Positions 27,101-37,945 of a stretch of DNA of 64,000 nucleotides are shown here, piece by piece; the stretch's first letter is position 1; every line of letters starts with the position of its first letter. Under the pieces are notes generated by a model, which saw only the letters and a list, made by a program, of their open reading frames with translations, searched no databases and had not been told where the DNA came from. Source of the stretch: Dictyophora rubrovolvata (taxonomy: Eukaryota > Basidiomycota > Agaricomycetes > Phallales > Phallaceae); the NCBI GenBank assembly GCA_029959195.1, contig CP114120.1:744001-808000 (forward strand), read 5' to 3'. The translations under genes were made by a program, and so were the position numbers.

Positions 27101-28827
27101 AGTGATAGTTCCATGGGCAGTTCAGGAGGTACGACACTAGTAATGATAAGTACGCAATCCAATAAGAGCTTCCCCTTCTTGAGGCCCCGTTCCATTCCTT
27201 TAAGAAGAGGTTAGGAATAACGAACTTCCCGGGTTATAATTTAAAAAAACACACCCTTTGTCCAAACATACCAACTAGCAGCAATAGCGAAAATAAGAAG
27301 GAAGCCGATGAACATAAAGCTCTCGAAATTGTTGGCTGATATTCTTTCGGTAGAGAAGATCATAGTCCGGACGAGTTGACCTTGGGTAGTACCAAATCCG
27401 GTTCTAAGAACTAACGCAAGGGCGCCATTATCAGGTGTATCCCCTAAAAAATAGTTAGCCATGAAGTATACGAATGTTATTAATGAATAACGTACCTCCG
27501 CTGGTAGCCTGAAGAACTTTTGTTCCACCAGAGAGAATTGAATTTTTGGTAGACCCTTCAATGTCGAGCTTTTCGCTCGGTTCACGTAATTCGATGGATT
27601 CTTTCAAAAGAGGGGTTGATTCGCCGCTCAACATAGCTTCATTAACGATACATGTTCCTTTGAGGATAAGAAGGTCGGCGGGGATGGAAGTTTCTGTAGC
27701 TGGACGAACTGAAAACAATATTAGTCAACAGTTGACGGCATATCAATTTTGACGTACCAACGGAGACTATATCTCCAGGCAGTAATTCGTCGGACTGAAC
27801 GGTAGTCCATTTACCATCACGTCTGCATTGGACCGCATATGGCGTTATACTCATTGTGCGAAACTCGGACAGTGTGCGCACTCGCTAAAACATAAAGTGT
27901 CAAACGGGAAAACCCATCTTTATAGAGCGCTGGACATACCTGGAAAACCACAGTACACTCGAAGACTACCAGCATAAAAAGCGTAAACAAGCTGAAATAC
28001 CAGTACTCATCCAAGCACCACAAGGCAACGCAGAACACCTGAAAGACGAAGAAAGGTGCAGTGGCGTGTTCAGCGAAAAGTGCAGTAAAAGATGGAATAG
28101 GTATATGAAACTCGTTTTTGCCGTACAAAGTCCTGAGTTGATCCAGATTGTTGGACAAAATCCCACACTTTGATGGATTTGAATAACTACTTAATTCAGG
28201 TTTGGAATCCGACGGATAAGGAAGGAGACGAAACGAGGGTGGTGTGGTGCTGGTATCGCAGACGTAGGTATCCTCCTGGTACTTGAAACGATAGGTACTG
28301 ACGTCCTCTGGCTTTTGAAAATGTAAGAGTCATACCCCCCTGACTTTGACACTTCACGTACATCTTTTTTTATTAGCGGGACGATCTCCCCTCGACCGCG
28401 GTGTTGTTTGGGAGTAATACGAACACAATCCGCTGATCGTAAGGAACTGGCCTGAAAGAGGGTTTATTGCTTATTTTAAACGTAATTTAGTGTACGTGTC
28501 ACACTGACCTTGCGAGTTTCTATCCAGGCTTTGGCACCAGTACTCCACCGAGTAACAAGAAAACTCAAGGCATGGCCTACACCCAAAGTTACACAGCCCA
28601 AAAATGTCCATTCTTCGCCTTTAATCCAATCGTCATATCGAACATAGTACGCATACGCGAATACTGGATACAAGGCAAGGAATGGAACTGTGTAGAGATA
28701 AGTGTACCACGGTATTCGAGCATGAAGACTGGCTCGTTCTATTTCTCCTGAGGCAATTACAAGAGAGGTCCTAATGACGCAGAGATAAATAAGTAAAACT
28801 CGAGGACGAGGAGTTTTCGACGCACAT
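24158..28827 (-). CDS. SPF1: P5A-type ATPase Spf1 (ER transmembrane helix dislocase)
   Basis: Large multi-exon gene for a P5A ATPase of about 1,200 residues. The family sits in the ER membrane and extracts mistargeted transmembrane helices. Motifs in order: N-terminal hydrophobic hairpin ([20 protein letters not shown]), [16 protein letters not shown] in the actuator domain, the P5A signature [16 protein letters not shown], phosphorylation site [37 protein letters not shown] and [21 protein letters not shown]. The C-terminal membrane helices follow, then a charged tail ending AAIEKKSK, with the stop at 24158-24160. All catalytic motifs are intact. The N-terminus is best fitted by splicing AT|G across a 55-nt intron (28771-28825) to give [15 protein letters not shown]. 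An in-frame ATG at 28882-28884 would add 19 residues. The gene shares a short divergent promoter region with nop12. Confidence 0.93.
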
Positions 28828-29075
28828 GGTTTCCTTGCGATTAGACGAAGGAAATCTGCCGACTCCAAATATACTATTTTTCATAATTCAGACATTGACA
28901 ATAGTAGGCCCAAAGAATTCAAATACCTTTGAAAAGAAACGTCTAGTAAGATCTTCAATCCGAAGGTGCTACTTCAGACGTGTGTATAAAACATGCAAGG
29001 GTGAAAAGTTGCGTATGTCACATCACGTAAGCGAACACAGCTCAGCCTCGACGGTGCGGCTGCCGACCAGGCATC
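28828..29075. promoter_or_regulatory. bidirectional promoter region between spf1 and nop12
   Basis: About 250 bp separate the proposed Spf1 start codon from the Nop12 start, so both promoters and 5' leaders must fit here. If Spf1 starts at 28884 the gap is only about 190 bp. No canonical TATA element is obvious, as is common for fungal housekeeping genes. Confidence 0.55.
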
Positions 29076-31255
29076 ATGAGTTTAGCCTCCCTGCTCCTCA
29101 AAGGGAATAATGAAAAGGTGGACAACGAGCTCGACTCACTCTTTCTATCCCAGGTTAGTAGTTTTCCAAAAAAAATTTAAAAAAAAACGCCTGCACTTCG
29201 ATAATTAAACCTCCAAGCCTGCGCAACCCCCACTGCAACCTACCCCGGCACAAATTGTCTTTAAAGAAAATACTACTCGTAAAGAAGATCCTCCAGAAGA
29301 CACTCTTAAACGCAAGAGAACTGAACCTTCTAGAAAGAAATTATCCCCAAGCTCCGCCAAACGACAAAAACCCGATGTCCCGAAACAGCCCAAAAGTCCG
29401 AAGAATTCCGTTAAAGCATCTGCCAAAACTATCTCAAAGCCTCGAAAAGAAGAAAAGCGACCGTTTGTGCGTGGAAGCGATGGAGACACAGATAGTGACG
29501 ACGAAGAGAACGATCCTGCATTGGAGAACAGGTACCTTCGACGAGCTTCTGCTCTCAAGAAGGTACCCGCGCCTCAAAGTAACTCACCCTCCGAGGAAAA
29601 TGCCAACACAAACAGCGATGTCTCGAGTGATGATGACAATGATGAAGAAAAAGATGACTCTGCAAGCGAAGATGGAGATTATGATGTCAATGCACCTCCG
29701 CCAAAGCACGAAACACAAACCCGGACAAGAAAAAAGAAAACCAAAAAAGCCAAATACGTACCTCCAGATGAATCACCGGCACAACGAGACGCTCGAACCG
29801 TTTTCATTGGAAATGTGTCGATTGACATTGTGAAATCGCGAGTACGCACAACCTTACCTATCATTCTAAGTAGTTTCATGCTTACACTCAATACTATAGC
29901 CTGCTCAAAAACAGCTCAAACGATATATCCTTCAATTAGTTCCGCAAGCAAAGATTGAGTCAATTCGCTTCCGTTCGATTGCTTTTTCAGCGCCTACGAA
30001 TTCTTCAAAAGAAGAAAAGAAGCCGGATGTATCCACTAAGGAAAAGCGACAGATGGAGCGAGCAGAAACATGGCGAAAAGCTGAAGGAGAAGTGAAAAAA
30101 AGTCCCGAAGGAAAACGAAAGAGGGATGGCGATTCATCAGACAACGATCAGCAGCAAAAGTCTACTCAGCCGACGCTCACACCTGCTCAACGCAAACGCG
30201 TAGCTTTCTACAAACAGGAGTTCCATAATGAAATGAATAGTGCGAATGCGTATGTTGTGTTTGCGCATACGCATACGTCTGAAGATGCTGGCGATGATTC
30301 CTCAATTTTGCACCCTGCGGAAGCCGCCCGACTACTTGTTGAGAAAGGGAATGGAGATGTCTTCATGTCTCGAACCCTCAGAATGGATCGCGTCGGCCAC
30401 TGGAGAGCCGGTCTGCCTGACAGCGAGGGGAATCATATCAATTTGGAGACTTTAGTGGATCCTCACTGTACACTATTCGTTGGAAATCTTGATTTTGCAG
30501 CGAAAGAGGAAGATCTCCGAATCTTTTTTGATACCCTCGTTTCCAAAGAAAGAAACGAGCCGGAAAACAAATCGATAGGCCAAGATAATGACGAGGTATC
30601 TGCTCCCGAAAAAAAATCTTGGGTGAAGAACGTTAGAGTTATCAGGGACAAAGATACGCAAATGGGAAAAGGCTTCGCGTATGTCAGGTTTATTGTACGT
30701 GACTTTGGTCCATTTCTTTTTCATCAAGCTTTCTTATGTCGACAACGCCAGGACCGTGAGTGTGTCGATGAACTTTTGGCCTTAGAGCCTGGAAGTGTCA
30801 AGTTTGCCAAGCGTAAATTACGACTTCAAAAGTGCAAAGGTCTTCCAGGAGCAACGCCAAAATCGACACCTACGGTCAAGCCATCCAAGGGCAAATCGTC
30901 CCAAGTGAAAACCAAGACGAAGACAACGTCCACTAAAACCAAGTCACTGAAACACTCCCCAGTCGTAGTTCCGAAAGGTGATCCAAATTTAGGAGCGAAA
31001 CTTGCCTCACTTTCAAAAGAGGAGCGCAAAGCCGCCAAAGCAGCAGATTCTGCTCGCCTTGAGCGAAGACTTGCTAAAAAACAAGCTAAATCGCAACAAG
31101 CAAAAGGCAACACTGGTGCAGAAAAATTGGAGAATAAGCAGAGGCATCGTCAAAGAAAAGGTCCTACCGCCGCCGGTAAAAAAGCTCAATCAGGGGGTAA
31201 AAAGACACGGTTAAGAAGTGAAAAAAGCCTTTCAAAACGAAATCTGAAGAAGTAG
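29076..31255 (+). CDS. NOP12: nucleolar RNA-binding protein Nop12-like, two RRM domains
   Basis: About 650 residues. Nop12 family proteins act in the nucleolus in pre-25S rRNA processing. Exon 1 is MSLASLLLKGNNEKVDNELD to SLFLSQ. A Lys/Arg-rich and acidic linker (DTDSDDEEND, SDDDNDEEKDD) leads into RRM1 (DARTVFIGNVSIDIVKSR, then after an intron PAQKQLKRYI and AKIESIRFRSIAFS). RRM2 has TLFVGNLDFAAKEEDLRIFF and MGKGFAYVRFI|DRECVDELLALE. The Lys-rich tail ends SKRNLKK at 31255. The 57-nt intron at 30695-30751 is a multiple of three without a stop, so retention would insert 19 residues into RRM2. The basic nucleolar-type tails and the two-RRM layout fit the family. The start is the first ATG after the divergent promoter. 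Confidence 0.88.
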
Positions 31256-31759
31256 TATTTCAGTATCTCGTGATTGTAAAGGCTTTGAAATGCTTTATTT
31301 GCGTAGTATACATTTAATAATAATTCGTCTTTGAGACGGTAATAATGCGTTCCGGGACACTGGCTCGGGGACAAACGAAGCTGGGTCAAGTGAGAATCCT
31401 TGTCGATGCTCGATAAAACGGCACTGTCCATATTTATGTCTTTAATACCAAACGATTTCACCTACACACCGTGGGTTTCTGGGAAACGTCAATAATACGT
31501 ATTTATGTAAACAGGTGCGATAACATCAGTAGGCGATGGAGTTCGGTCCGTCTCAATGCCTTCGTTTAATTTTCATCTTTCATCCAGGAACACACAGATT
31601 CTTAAATTAAGCACAATAACAATTAAAGTTACTGAATTACAACAACATAAGTACCGCCTAAATAATAGCTGCTAAACTCCCTAGTCCATAAGATAAAATT
31701 AAAAATTCCACAATCCCAGGCATTATAACTTCCACTATAGCAAATTAAACTTCGCTCCC
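31256..31759. other. convergent intergenic region, no gene seen
   Basis: About 500 bp between the nop12 and peroxidase stop codons. It is AT-rich, with several AATAAT/AATTAA stretches compatible with 3' untranslated regions. No RNA gene or repeat was recognised. Confidence 0.45.
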
Positions 31760-33650
31760 TCAAGCAGAGAATATCGTCTTCAAAGCAGAAATCGAAGGGG
31801 AAAAGAAATACTCTCCACCACGCGATACAATAAAGTCAGTTGTTAATGTGAAATCCCTGTTGGGGTTGCTAGGATCCAAACCGGAGGTGAAACGACTTTG
31901 ACCGTGGTTTGCACCGATGATAGGATCGAATCCGGGTGTGGGATCACTCTTTCCGAAGATGAAGCTAGAAACGAGGAGGTTAAGTTAAATACATATGGAC
32001 AAACGAGACAGGGGAAAGGGATTATTACTTGGGATTATTTGCCCATGACATTTGGAGGAAACGGAATCCTTGTGATATGTTGGACTGATATGAAACTGAA
32101 GAAGAGTTTAGTGTGCGTCGTAATAACACGTAATTTATGACTTACTAAATGCGAGACCTCGTTCAATGGTGGTCGTATTTGTTTTTGCCTCCTTAGTAGT
32201 CACTGTCCTTCTTGTCAATAAAGTTAAACGATAGTATACGTAAACGCATACCTTCCGGACCATAAGGAATACCAGCACGGATGATGTGATTATTGACATT
32301 GACGGGATTGAAATCAGATCGAGGGGCAGTTTTCCTGGTATGCGCGGAGAAGGGGCAATGGGATTGGTCTGAAGACAAATCGAATCCGGAGTGTGAGTAA
32401 TTGAAGTTGTTGTTCTGTTGAGGATCAGCGCCCAATGCTGGGTTGTCGAATAAGGGGGAAAGATCAACAGGAGCACCCTAGATTTCATTATATTAACCGG
32501 ATGAGCAATATGAATTTTCAGAATTTCAGGATTACTAACACTCTTCCAACGTCCCACCATTCGTGCGCCTAATAAATCTGAGCCTTGGGCAGGAGTAAGA
32601 CCGCTCACGTTAAGAGGGTTATTGACGAGGAATTGATTGAATTCTGGGACAAGCTGCTTTAGTTGACGGAAAGCAAGGAAGGAGCCATCTTTTGCCCAGG
32701 CTGGACGTGTAAGAGCATCTCCAGTTTCGCCGAGAAGGATATGACCAGGATCAATGGGGGTTTGGCCGGGAAGAGGATTGACGAAACCATTGATGGCGGG
32801 TTGACTAATACCATCAAGGAAACCGAAATCTGGACGAATGTAAACACAGATTCGCTCGCGAAGTGCTACTGGGACGTACGCTCATGACCTTCTTCGGAAC
32901 CTGGGCGTGCTTGACCGGCCAATCTATATAGCTCGGTGATAGAACTACCAAAAAGAAGCTTCACAGCAGCGATTTCAATGTTAATGAGGGCCATGCTGTC
33001 AGAAGCCAGCAGAAACACGCCGTGGATATTTGTGCCTTGGAAGGCACTGACCCAATTAGTAGTGCCAGGATCACCCAAGTTGGCGGCATCGGCGAATTGG
33101 CCATTAGTATATATGGTGTCGTTCAGAGAGTCAGTAACTCCGAGCTTCGTAAGACCACTTTGAGAAAATGCGACGTTGACAGCTGCGTTGGGTTGTTTCG
33201 AGACATCCAAGAGTTGAGTTGTCGTTGTTACAGTGAGTGCAAGAAGCTTCATCTTTTGCTTGAAGGCTTTTGCATTGTTGATTGAAAAGAATAAAAATAC
33301 TTCTTGCTTCTTCTTCATTCCAATCCTGGTAAAATGAATTCAGAATTCGATAGCAGATTAATTTGTGACAAGTATACTAACAGGATATCACCTTGGATGT
33401 TATCGAGATTCAAAGACGCTCGAGAAGCGGCTGCTGCTGCTGCAGCTGGAGGGGGCAATGGAGGTTGACCAGCCGGGTCTATAACATTTTGTTCAGAAAA
33501 ACGCGATGCTAACAAATATTGGATATGCCTACCATTGAGAATGGACGTCGCCCTTCTAGGCTGCAAAACTTGACCGGGGGAACCAGCGACGAGCTGAAGA
33601 GACAATAGGCTCAGCGATAAAGGTACAAGGGAACTGAAGCTGAGTCGCAT
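31760..33650 (-). CDS. secreted dye-decolorizing (DyP-type) haem peroxidase
   Basis: About 500-residue extracellular peroxidase that oxidises dyes and lignin-like phenolics with H2O2. The N-terminus MRLSFSSLVPLSLSLLSLQL followed by VAGSPG is a clear signal peptide, then a propeptide-like stretch with an alanine run. The mature domain starts LNLDNIQGDILIGMKKKQEV. It contains the family motif GFLDGISQPA (catalytic Asp), the haem-ligand region NNHIIRAGIPYGPEG (His), and the distal Arg in ERGLAF. The C-terminal block is GFDPIIGANHGQSRF to SRGGEYFFSPSISALKTIFS. Exon joins (L|I at DIL|IGM, GHE|HFGF, F|ISYQS, N|FIFGK) all keep frame. A TATA box lies about 70 bp upstream. It looks complete and functional. 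DyPs are common in wood- and litter-decay basidiomycetes. Confidence 0.92.
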
Positions 33651-33717
33651 TTTCCTAGATGACTTCCGGGTGGAGAGTGAAAGCTAGCTGGGGTGAAAGG
33701 AGAGACAAGAGGTAGAG

Positions 33718-33725
33718 CTTTTATA
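33718..33725 (-). promoter_or_regulatory. TATA box of the DyP peroxidase gene
   Basis: TATAAAAG on the minus strand, 68-75 bp upstream of the peroxidase start codon. This spacing suits a strongly regulated secreted-enzyme gene. Confidence 0.6.
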
Positions 33726-35374
33726 CCAAAAAGCAAAGCATAATGGTGCCTTGTCTCTAGCTGGACGGTATACCGGTAATCAGCTCAGGTCCGCGAGGTG
33801 CGCGGCCCAGGAACAGAGGGGATTTCTCAATTCAGAGTTTGATATAGGAGAACAGCCTAGTTCTACGCAAAAGTTCAAAACGCTTACTGTTCGGATCGCG
33901 TATCACTTGACACTGGAAAGCCAGTCACGATCAGAGACCAAGAAAAGCGAGTCATTCCAATAACAATAAATCAGCAACGAATCATCAAATTAGATGTAAT
34001 GTTTTTTTTTTCATATGGACACTGTCAGTGTTGTTGATTGGAAGTCGTCGAATATTAGTAAACTCGAGACTCCAAGAGACGGGAATGAAAATACCGTCTG
34101 ATCACCGATTTCATTAGGAGCCATTTTGAATAACAAAAAATGAAGATATAACAATATGGACAAGCTTGACATAGAGTTTCGATTGCAATGAACATGGCTT
34201 TGACATGGCTGCCTAGTTCACGGTTCGTTGCCGGCAGCCGTCGGACTTTCAATTTGAACAATGTCTGACAGCACAGCATCATTAGCTCGTACTGAACGGC
34301 CGAGTCAAATGTAATTCGACACCGCATCACTGCCAAGTTTTACGAACGACAGAGAGTATTAACCTGATCATTGTAACATGAGGAAGCCGAAGTTCCTGAG
34401 ATGTGCTGCAATCTCCTACATTCCGGATTCATATTTTTGTTAGTACCGGGTATCATCAAAGCAATCACCGTATGGGTAAGCTTTTGCTTGGCACATGCTG
34501 TTGGTTTTAGTTTTAGGGTTTCAAGCTTCAACTTCAAGGTCCGGAGCATTTCACCTTGATGGTAAATCTCTTGGTCTCCGACTTAACCCAATTGAACCCT
34601 TTTCTTTTTCAAATTTCAAAAGGCACATTAGAAGGGGCTAAATTCCCGTTCACTCGCCGTGGACCACGCTCAGAGATCGTTCAGCTTGGATCTTGCACAG
34701 ACAGACAGACAGGCTCAGGCAGCCTGTGTACCTTGGCTAAATCTCTGGAGCGTCATAACAAACCAAAGCAGTTCATTTTAGACCTATGTGTTGATTGATG
34801 TGTTTTATTTACTTAGGTCTAGATCGTGCCTACGGTAATCCGCTCTACCTCACTATCTTCATAGCCGATCTGGATGTTGAAAGTTCCGTAAAAAAGGAGT
34901 AAAGCGTCCTCTGCAATTACTACATGCCATTGGCCTCGAGCTGCCTATATCAAAGCAGCTTGCTTGGCTGCGAGTAATTTACTTCTACAAAACAGTGACC
35001 TCTTTTTTGAAATATGTCGGGGGTTTCTCCTGTGCTTTCCTAAAGCAGCACAATTATAGGCTTCGACGAGAGCTGCATCATGCATGACATGCATGACTCG
35101 TGACTCGTGAGGCCGAGAGTTTTTGTACTACTAAGATCCTTAGTTGTTTTAAATTGCGAATTGTTTGAAATGTTCTGTGCAATAGTCACTGAGAATAATA
35201 AGCACTTTGACTGCAGTCCGCTCAGCAGCGCATGGAACGGCGAACGCGCTTTGCCGCCAAGAGACCGAAGGTCCATTAGACCACGCGGACGCGAAGAGTC
35301 ACATTATGTAACGCGACCCTTCTGCGGTCCCACTTCGCCACCACTGCTTCAACCAAGCGAACCACATAGACGCC
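33726..35374. other. divergent intergenic region between peroxidase and chk1
   Basis: About 1.65 kb with no supported gene. Short open frames at 34055-34336 and 34340-34549 (minus) have no recognisable features. A T-rich run lies at 34001-34010. The right end should contain the chk1 promoter. Confidence 0.45.
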
Positions 35375-37370
35375 ATGAAAGAAAGGGAGTTAAAACTTCC
35401 TGTCATAGCAGGATTTCATATCAAAGAACAGATCGGAGGAGGCGGCTTTTCAGTGTAAGTATCGTCAACAACATGCGTGCACCGGTACTCCATAACTTGG
35501 TCCCCAACATGCAAACAGCGTCTACAGAGCAGCCAACCCCAAGCTCGACATGGTTGCGGCCTGCAAAGTTGTGGCATTAACACCAAACACATCAAAACAT
35601 GAGCGCAAAGAGCTGAATAAAGAAATCCAAGTTCATTCATCTTTGAAGCATACCAATATCTTGGAATTCATCAATGCTGTGATTGTTGAGCCTGATGGGA
35701 AAACGCCCTGGATCCCAGGGGTATATATGTTATTGGAAATCGCCGCCGGTGGGGACCTTTTTGATAAAATAGGCTAGTGACTATGCCGTGTTTTGCATGT
35801 CGGAGACGTCTTGATTAACTCTTGGTTCGTTTAGCGCCTGACGTTGGAGTTGACGAAGACATGGCACATCTGTACTTCGGCCAGTTGGTCGAGGGAATGG
35901 TAACAAATGAAAAGTTTTTATGTTTCTTGTCATTAGGCGTCTAATGATCCACCAGAAATATGTACATGACCAAGGTGTCGTTCATCGTGATCTAAAACCC
36001 GAGAATATTTTACTCGACATCACCGGTCAAATCAAGATATCCGATTTCGGCTTGTGTTCAGTGTTTCGATACAACGGCCAGACACGTCAGCTTTCTGAAC
36101 AGTGCGGTAGTTTACCTTACGTCGCGCCAGAGGTACAACTAATTCTTCTCGCTAATCATTCTAGTCGAATTGACATGTCGTCAATAAGCTAGTTTATGCT
36201 CCCGAACAACCATACCATGCTGAACCCGTGGATATTTGGGGATTGGGTGTAATACTATTCACGTTATTATGCGGGAGTAGGGGATGTTCTTTCCATTGCC
36301 ATATCCATTTTTTCAAGACTTAAACCGTAGATACCCCTTGGGATCAACCGACGAGAGAGGGAAGCCCAGAATACGCACGATACTTGACGGGCGAAATTCT
36401 TTCGGAGTCACCTTGGAATCAAATACCTGAAGAGCCTTTGTGTTTGTGACACACGTTTAAAAGTTCTAATGGTAGCTCTGAGAAATTTCTCCAGCATTAC
36501 TATTAGGAATGTTGACTGTCGATGTCCCTCGTCGAATGACTATCCCCGAAATTCATATGCATCCTTGGGTCCGAAGGTACACCCCATCTCATGATGTTCT
36601 GGTGTTGTTCACTAAAATAAATTTCATAGGACCAACAACCTAGTCGACCGTTCGGGAATTGAACTAGCAGAACAACTAACTAAAGCACTCCGAGTAAACG
36701 GAGATTTGGAACTTGCTGAGCCGAACTTGAATGCGTATGGAACTCAGTTCATCTTGCATTCGGTTATTTGACATAGCTCATTCACTCCTTATTAAATTAG
36801 CTCGACCCAGCAGACCGATACGGAAGAAATGATGTTTTCAACACACGCCGCCTCTCAATTCACTCAGACCCTTCAACTTTTCGTAAGAATTTATTTTTTA
36901 TGACGATAATAACGTTTTGGGGACTTTTTGTTTGTAGTCTCAAACGCAGTCTGGCCAACGCTACTGTCCTCACTTGACAAGGTTTTATGCTTCAACTTCA
37001 CCTAGCCATCTCATGACGCAAACTCTCACCGCACTTCAAAGATTTGGCGTCAAATTTCAAATACGAGATCCAGAACCGGGTGGTGAAGCAGAATCTACCG
37101 AGTTCAAAAAGACTAAAATCGGCGGCTTTGATAAACGCAAAGAGCGGTTTACAGGATATGTTGAAATTGAGAAGTTTTCATGGAATGGAGGAGAAAGTCA
37201 TGGTAGTTTTTGTGTTATGCGGAGAGAAAAGGTAGGTATTTCGAAAGATGTTTGTTATTAATTAATTTGTAATCCGTACACCATAGGGAAACCCTATCTC
37301 GTGGCGTCAGCTTTGGAAGGCTTTGATAACTGCTGCGGAGGTAGAACCCTTCGTGCTGAAACGCAGGTAG
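35375..37370 (+). CDS. CHK1: DNA-damage checkpoint serine/threonine kinase Chk1
   Basis: Multi-exon kinase of roughly 470 residues that halts the cell cycle after DNA damage or stalled replication. Exon 1 begins [20 protein letters not shown] with the glycine loop GGGGFSV. Then come [16 protein letters not shown] (ATP Lys), [32 protein letters not shown] (catalytic loop), [12 protein letters not shown] (DFG) and [11 protein letters not shown]. Next are [44 protein letters not shown] and HPWVRR. The C-terminal part ([20 protein letters not shown], then [11 protein letters not shown] and VEPFVLKRR) matches the Chk1 KA1 regulatory domain. Kinase plus C-terminal domain together point to Chk1 rather than another CAMK. 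The intron at 35773-35834 has a GC donor. The stop TAG is at 37368-37370. Confidence 0.88.
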
Positions 37371-37945
37371 CTTAAGCGAGATTTTTGAAGTAGATTTTTG
37401 TGTGTTGGTAACCCTCTTGCATATGTCGGTATTACTTTATTTCAATTACACTGTAAAATATATGATGATTTAGAAGAACAAATTTACGATATGGGCTAAG
37501 TATCTGATGGCACTCAATCAATCTTCACTTATCCTTTAATCGCGATTAATTTAGAAAAACAGCTAGCTGGAAAGAACAGAACACTGTCATTCTATTAAGA
37601 GGTCACTGCTAGTCAGTCAGATGACGGCGAAACGAATACCTTTGGTCTGCTGACCAAGCCTTGCTTGTCACGTTGATCACGGAATTTACGGCAATATCGG
37701 CAACCCGTCACAATTTTCTCACGCGCTCAATTTGTGGTCCAATTACTCTGGAAGAGCTGCTATAGCACTAGCTTCCGACTTTATCTACTCCTCAAATCCT
37801 AGTCCCGTCTCGGTTTACTTTGTTTACTCGGCAGGAACCATAATCTTGTGCTGTTGGCTACTCTCAAATCCGCAAAGTTAGCTCATATATCTTGAGCGCG
37901 TCAACGCGACCCGTCACTTGTGAAGACTAGCAGAAAAAAAAAACC
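37371..37945. other. intergenic region between chk1 and uba2
   Basis: 575 bp between two genes in the same orientation. It should contain the chk1 3' end and the uba2 promoter. No gene, RNA or repeat was seen. Confidence 0.45.

Noticed and set aside
28476-28868. Spf1 N-terminus starting upstream in the unspliced frame (ESADFLRLIARK)
   Set aside because: That frame has no ATG and lacks similarity to the family. Splicing gives the expected [10 protein letters not shown].
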